Assembly: GCA_963738445.1 (NCBI GenBank)
Contig: CAVTWS010000019.1
Span: 1-9,524, forward strand
Length of the DNA: 9,524 nt
Origin: CAVTWS01 sp963738445
GTDB taxonomy: Bacteria > Actinomycetota > Acidimicrobiia > Acidimicrobiales > SHLQ01
Reading direction: 5' to 3'
Shown here: piece by piece, positions 7,101 through 9,524 of the stretch
How positions within the stretch are numbered: position 1 is the stretch's first letter
Layout: each line of letters starts with the position of its first letter
Translations under genes and position numbers: made by a program
Notes under the pieces: generated by a model
Database searches by the model: none
What the model was told of the DNA's origin: nothing
The model's input: only the letters and a program-made list of their open reading frames with translations

Positions 7101-7199
7101 AATGGCCTTTCTGATGAGTTAGAGAGAAAAGTCCCGGAAACGGGTCAGGGTTTCCCGGTGATGGCCGCATCCAGAAAACCAGGCGCCCCCTACCCTCCG
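7101..7199. other. Short intergenic gap in the phage-like operon
   Basis: It holds the AGAAAGG ribosome binding site of the gene at 6819-7100 and a small CCCG-GAAA-CGGG hairpin near 7137-7148. I see no reading frame of its own and no clear terminator. Confidence 0.3.
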
Positions 7200-7468
7200 T
7201 CACCACCAGCTGTCCCCCGTGGTCGTGGTCGGTTGTGGTGTCCTGCCAGCGCCGCGGGCGTAGTTCCCGATGCAGCCGAACCGGCGAGCGCCGTGAGCAG
7301 GGCGCAGGTTCGACGGTTCGAACGCTAGGTCGGGGCGCACGCTACGGGGATGATGTGGTCGACTGTGTCGGCTCCGGGTTGGCCGCATAGCCAGCAGATC
7401 CGTGACCGGGCCAGCACCGCGGCGCGCACCGCTCTGCCTCGACGGGTGCTGAACGGGTGAGGGCTCAC
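7200..7468 (-). CDS. HNH endonuclease, one frameshift
   Basis: From the GTG at 7468 the frame reads MSPHPFSTRRGRAVRAAVLA, then SRICWLCGQPGADTVDHIIP, and stops at TAG near 7328. In the adjacent frame the same protein continues as VRPDLAFEPSNLRPAHGARR, then FGCIGNYARG, to TGA at 7202-7200. The combined pattern is the HNH nuclease core of actinophage type: CxxC, the DH pair, an Asn in PSNLRPAH, a following His, and a C...NY segment. The span is 269 nt, one base short of a multiple of three, so one deleted base near 7340-7350 explains the break. Phage HNH proteins of this size often sit beside terminase genes and support DNA packaging. The start overlaps the stop of the upstream gene (GTGA). Confidence 0.82.
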
Positions 7469-7743
7469 CGTGCACTTCCGAGGTTGGTCGTGATCTCTAG
7501 CCACTGCATATGCTCCTCGAAGGCGACGCAGAGGTCGGCGGCCTCGGGTCCGAGCAGTCGGGTGATCCGGCGGCGCATCTCCTCCAGCGAGGGGTAGAGC
7601 CCGCGTCGGTCCGGATTGAACGGCGATGGTGCGCTGTAGTCGTGCGTCTGGTCGAAGAGCGCAGCTCGGTCCGGGAGGTCGACGAGACGGCGCAACATCA
7701 TCGCCACCGGGCCCGAGTTCGTCATGTCACCACCACCGGTCAC
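7465..7743 (-). CDS. Hypothetical protein in phage-like operon, 92 aa
   Basis: I do not recognise this protein. A GTG at 7743 overlaps the stop of the preceding gene by four bases (GTGA). An alternative ATG lies at 7725 (MTNSGPVAMMLRRL). Visible features are a loop with FDQTHDYSAPSPFNPD and a helical second half (LYPSLEEMRRRITRLL, then EAADLCVAFEEHMQWLEIT). There is no membrane segment or signal peptide. Its stop overlaps the start of the HNH gene. Tight overlaps on both sides suggest translational coupling, so it is probably a real gene of the same element. Confidence 0.7.
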   Translation of the reverse strand: MTGGGDMTNSGPVAMMLRRLVDLPDRAALFDQTHDYSAPSPFNPDRRGLYPSLEEMRRRITRLLGPEAADLCVAFEEHMQWLEITTNLGSAR

Positions 7744-7982
7744 GGATGGTTCCCTCCGTTGGTCGGGGTTCGTGGCGGGCCGATGACGAGCGCCGGCCCG
7801 GTATCAGCAGCAGGGCAATCGAGGTCGTGGCCGACGTCGACCCTGTCTGCAACGTGTCGAACCGACGGCGAGCACGTACAGCCGCGGATCGCCGAGGAGA
7901 TGACGATGGCTCGCTTCAGTGCGGCCGGGTCGAGCGAGGGTGTGGTTCGGAGGCGGCGCCGGCGGGCGCGGGAGTTGCTCAT
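7740..7982 (-). CDS. Small Cys/His protein in phage-like operon, 80 aa
   Basis: The ATG at 7982 overlaps the stop of the ATPase gene (ATGA), and its own stop overlaps the start of the next gene. An Arg-rich N-terminus (SNSRARRRRLR) precedes a core with IRGCTCSPSVRHVADRV and GHDLDCPAAD. The C-x-C pair (35, 37), H43, H52 and C56 could hold a metal ion. I recall small actinophage/prophage proteins with a similar GCTC...H..DCP pattern, of unknown function. It has no signal peptide. Coding is well supported by the overlaps; the metal site is inference. Confidence 0.72.
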   Translation of the reverse strand: MSNSRARRRRLRTTPSLDPAALKRAIVISSAIRGCTCSPSVRHVADRVDVGHDLDCPAADTGPALVIGPPRTPTNGGNHP

Positions 7983-9446
7983 CGCTCCCCTTCCGAACAG
8001 CCGCGGCAGACTTTCGGGTCAGCGGGTCCGAAGAAGGTGTCGGCGGGCTGACCGCACGATGGGCAAGGCCACGATCCTGGGCCTCGCCCTCGGGCCTGTT
8101 TCGGTTCCTGTTCCGGATCAGAAGCGCGATCAGAAACGCTGCTGACCTGCGGCGTTACGGATGTTCCGGATGTTTCCGAACCATGGCCAGGCGGGCGATC
8201 GGCGGCGTTCGACGAGAGGTAGCGGTCCCACGTGTCGGCCAGGTCCTCGAGGGCGTAGCCCTTCAGCGTGGAGGAGCCGAAGCGAATCGTCTTGGACTTC
8301 ACCCCATAGTCGGTGAGCGCCTGGCCGAGGCGCCGGGTCCTCGATTGCACCGACAGGTTCGCCCACCATGACGGCCAGTCGCCGCGGGGCTCGGCGAGGT
8401 CCATGAGACGCTCGATGATTGTGAAGGTCGGCACGGCCGCCTCTCCGGCCTTCCACGTGTCTCGGAGGTCTGCCAGCATCTTGATCCCCGTGCTGTCGTC
8501 CGACGAGTGCTCCGATGCTTCAGCGACGATCGCTGCCGCGGCGCGGTGTGGCTCGGCCTGGCCAGTCGCCTCCGGCGATGCAGCCGATGGCGACGAGCGG
8601 CTCCCAACAGTCAGCAGCCCGGTCGGTGACCCCGGCGGGCAGGTGCACCGTCGCCAGATCAATCTCAAGGGCGCCAGACCGCGCCAGCTCCTCGAGCCAC
8701 TCGCCGGCTCGGCGCGGCCTCGGCCTCGGCGCTACGCCACCGAAAGTCCTTGATTGTTTCGCTCGACTTGCGCCGACGCATTGGGATTACGATGGACCGA
8801 GACTCGATGGTGTCGGGCAAGGCCCCGATCCCGGCGAGCGCGATTGGGGCGAACGTCTCGAACTGGGTCGGCTCGTGCTTTGGGCCAGTGCATCGGATCA
8901 CGACCGCACCACGCCGGTAGCCAGCGTTGAGGATGGCCCCAAGGTCCTCGGCCTTCTCCGAAGCCTCTGACGCCTTCTTTCGGCCGTAGATGGTGTCCAC
9001 CTCATCAATGAGCACCGTCGGCGGTCGTTCGGCACCCAGAGACCGGTACAGCGCCGGCGCAGAGATCGACGCAGCCTGGATTGGGCGATGGGCGAGAAGC
9101 CCGATGGCTCCAGAACACGCGTCTTGCCGGATGACTTCTCAGGCGAACGCAGGTTGAGCCGAGGTGTTGTATCGAAATGCTCGATCGCCCACGTGTGCAC
9201 GATCCACAAAACGACGGCATGTCGATGATGCGCCGCCGGGAACGCGACATACGACGCGAGCCAATCGTCTACCCAACTCAGCAACCGCAAGAGGTCGCCT
9301 TGACGACCCTCTGGCCATGGTTCGGAAACATCCGGAACATCCGTAACATCCCTGCTCACAGGCGTTCCTGATGTCGGTTCCGCATCCGTAACACATCGGG
9401 AACGCGGCACCGGAACAGGCGGAGGCGCGTCGAAGCCGATCGTCAT
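7979..9446 (-). CDS. DUF3631-type P-loop ATPase with C-terminal zinc ribbon, three frameshifts
   Basis: The ATG at 9446 opens an Ala/Pro/Asp-rich leader, then a DUF3631-like module. A helical region (LLSWVDDWLASYVAF, then HAVVLWIVHTWAIEHFDTTP) precedes Walker A (SPEKSSGKT, residues 101-109). The frame breaks near 9100-9112 and resumes with IGLLAHRPIQAASISAPALY and Walker B VLIDEVDT. GAILNAGYRRGAVVIRC, IALAGIGALPDTIESRSI and PMRRR follow, all typical of this family. Breaks near 8700-8725 (resuming EWLEELARSGALEIDLATVH) and 8550-8580 lead to the C-terminal half (GYALEDLADTWDRYL). The protein ends in a zinc ribbon, CPSCGQP...VCRGC. The span is 1468 nt (488 aa plus stop, plus one base), matching -1, +1, +1. 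Such proteins occur in actinobacterial phages, plasmids and integrated elements and resemble replication or helicase-loading ATPases. The exact role is unknown. Confidence 0.82.
8154..8190. repeat. 37-nt perfect inverted repeat, arm 1
   Basis: This arm (GTTACGGATGTTCCGGATGT...) is the exact reverse complement of 9311-9347. The first mismatches are immediately outside, at 8153 and 8191. On the minus strand it encodes part of GHGSETSGTSVT in the ATPase's C-terminal linker. Confidence 0.9.
9311..9347. repeat. 37-nt perfect inverted repeat, arm 2
   Basis: This arm is the exact reverse complement of 8154-8190, 1120 bases away. On the minus strand it encodes VTDVPDVSEPWP in the ATPase's N-terminal leader. 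Both arms lie in the same gene and both are read in frame. Confidence 0.9.
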
Positions 9447-9524
9447 GACGCCACCTCCAACTCCCGATCGAGCAGCGTTCGCACTGCATCGACATCGAGC
9501 CCGAGCTGTAGTCGACGATCGGCC
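9443..9524 (-). CDS. C-terminal end of an unknown gene, partial
   Basis: The frame is open from the window edge and reads ADRRLQLGLDVDAVRTLLDR, then ELEVAS, to a TGA at 9445-9443. The stop overlaps the ATPase start in an ATGA tetranucleotide, the same junction type as the next genes downstream, so it is likely the preceding gene of the operon. Only 26 residues are visible, forming a probable amphipathic helix. Function cannot be assigned. Confidence 0.55.
   Translation of the reverse strand, partial: ADRRLQLGLDVDAVRTLLDRELEVAS

Noticed and set aside
7137..7148. CCCG-GAAA-CGGG hairpin as a terminator
   Set aside because: The stem is only four pairs and there is no T-tract, so it is noted only within the gap.
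7510..8145. Plus-strand frame of 211 codons
   Set aside because: It is antisense to three tightly overlapping minus-strand genes and has no motif of its own.
9139..9495. Minus-strand frame of 118 codons with several cysteines (CYGCSGC)
   Set aside because: It is an alternative frame of the ATPase leader. The same Cys-rich string appears from the other arm of the 37-nt repeat, so it reflects the repeat and not a zinc protein.

Overview
The window is GC-rich and reads like an actinobacterial chromosome. An Acidimicrobiia (Ilumatobacter/Iamia-like) source is my best guess. That guess rests mainly on a secreted protein made of repeats with the motif VWPTGEGRPNAS / DTPNLVIAK, a DUF2510-type tail (AGWFPDPGG...YWDGTQWT), and actinophage-style genes on the right. 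No database search was possible, so the taxonomy is inference.

Left third (1-4201): a stack of transposons in one host gene. An IS3-family element (about 1-1370; matching terminal repeats at 1-29 and 1342-1370) has both of its genes frameshifted. An apparently intact IS21-family element (1423-4044; istA and istB, 24-bp terminal repeats, 5-bp target duplication ACCGC) lies 53 bp away. Removing the IS21 and one copy of the duplication joins 4201-4045 to 1422-1371 on the minus strand. The joined frame is continuous, has a good ribosome binding site, and encodes the first about 68 residues of a two-helix membrane protein resembling the S1-S2 part of an ion channel. The IS3 sits at the other end of that fragment, so the rest of the gene should lie left of position 1.

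Middle (4379-6706): two convergent genes whose stop codons are 7 bp apart. The plus-strand gene encodes a DUF4236 head, a possible HIRAN-like middle and a DUF2510 tail. The minus-strand gene encodes a secreted protein with a signal peptide, an Excalibur-like segment, a Pro/Thr linker and three repeats of about 122 residues. Both can be read through only by correcting single-base frameshifts.

Right third (6819-9524): a minus-strand, phage-like operon. In transcription order it holds the last 26 residues of an unknown gene, a DUF3631-type P-loop ATPase with a C-terminal zinc ribbon (frameshifted), a small Cys/His protein, a small unknown protein, an HNH endonuclease (frameshifted) and a small protein resembling actinophage small terminase subunits. 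The first four junctions are 4-nt stop/start overlaps. No large terminase or structural gene follows, so this is a phage remnant, a satellite-like element, or one end of a prophage.

About 12 single-base frame changes are spread over the 6.9 kb outside the IS21, while the 2.6-kb IS21 has none. Each broken gene is restored by +/-1 corrections, catalytic motifs are intact, and I saw no in-frame stop that a frame change does not explain. Sequence or assembly error is therefore at least as likely as gene decay. No rRNA, tRNA or CRISPR array was recognised. The 177-nt gap 4202-4378, the 112-nt gap 6707-6818 and the 99-nt gap 7101-7199 hold no gene that I can support.
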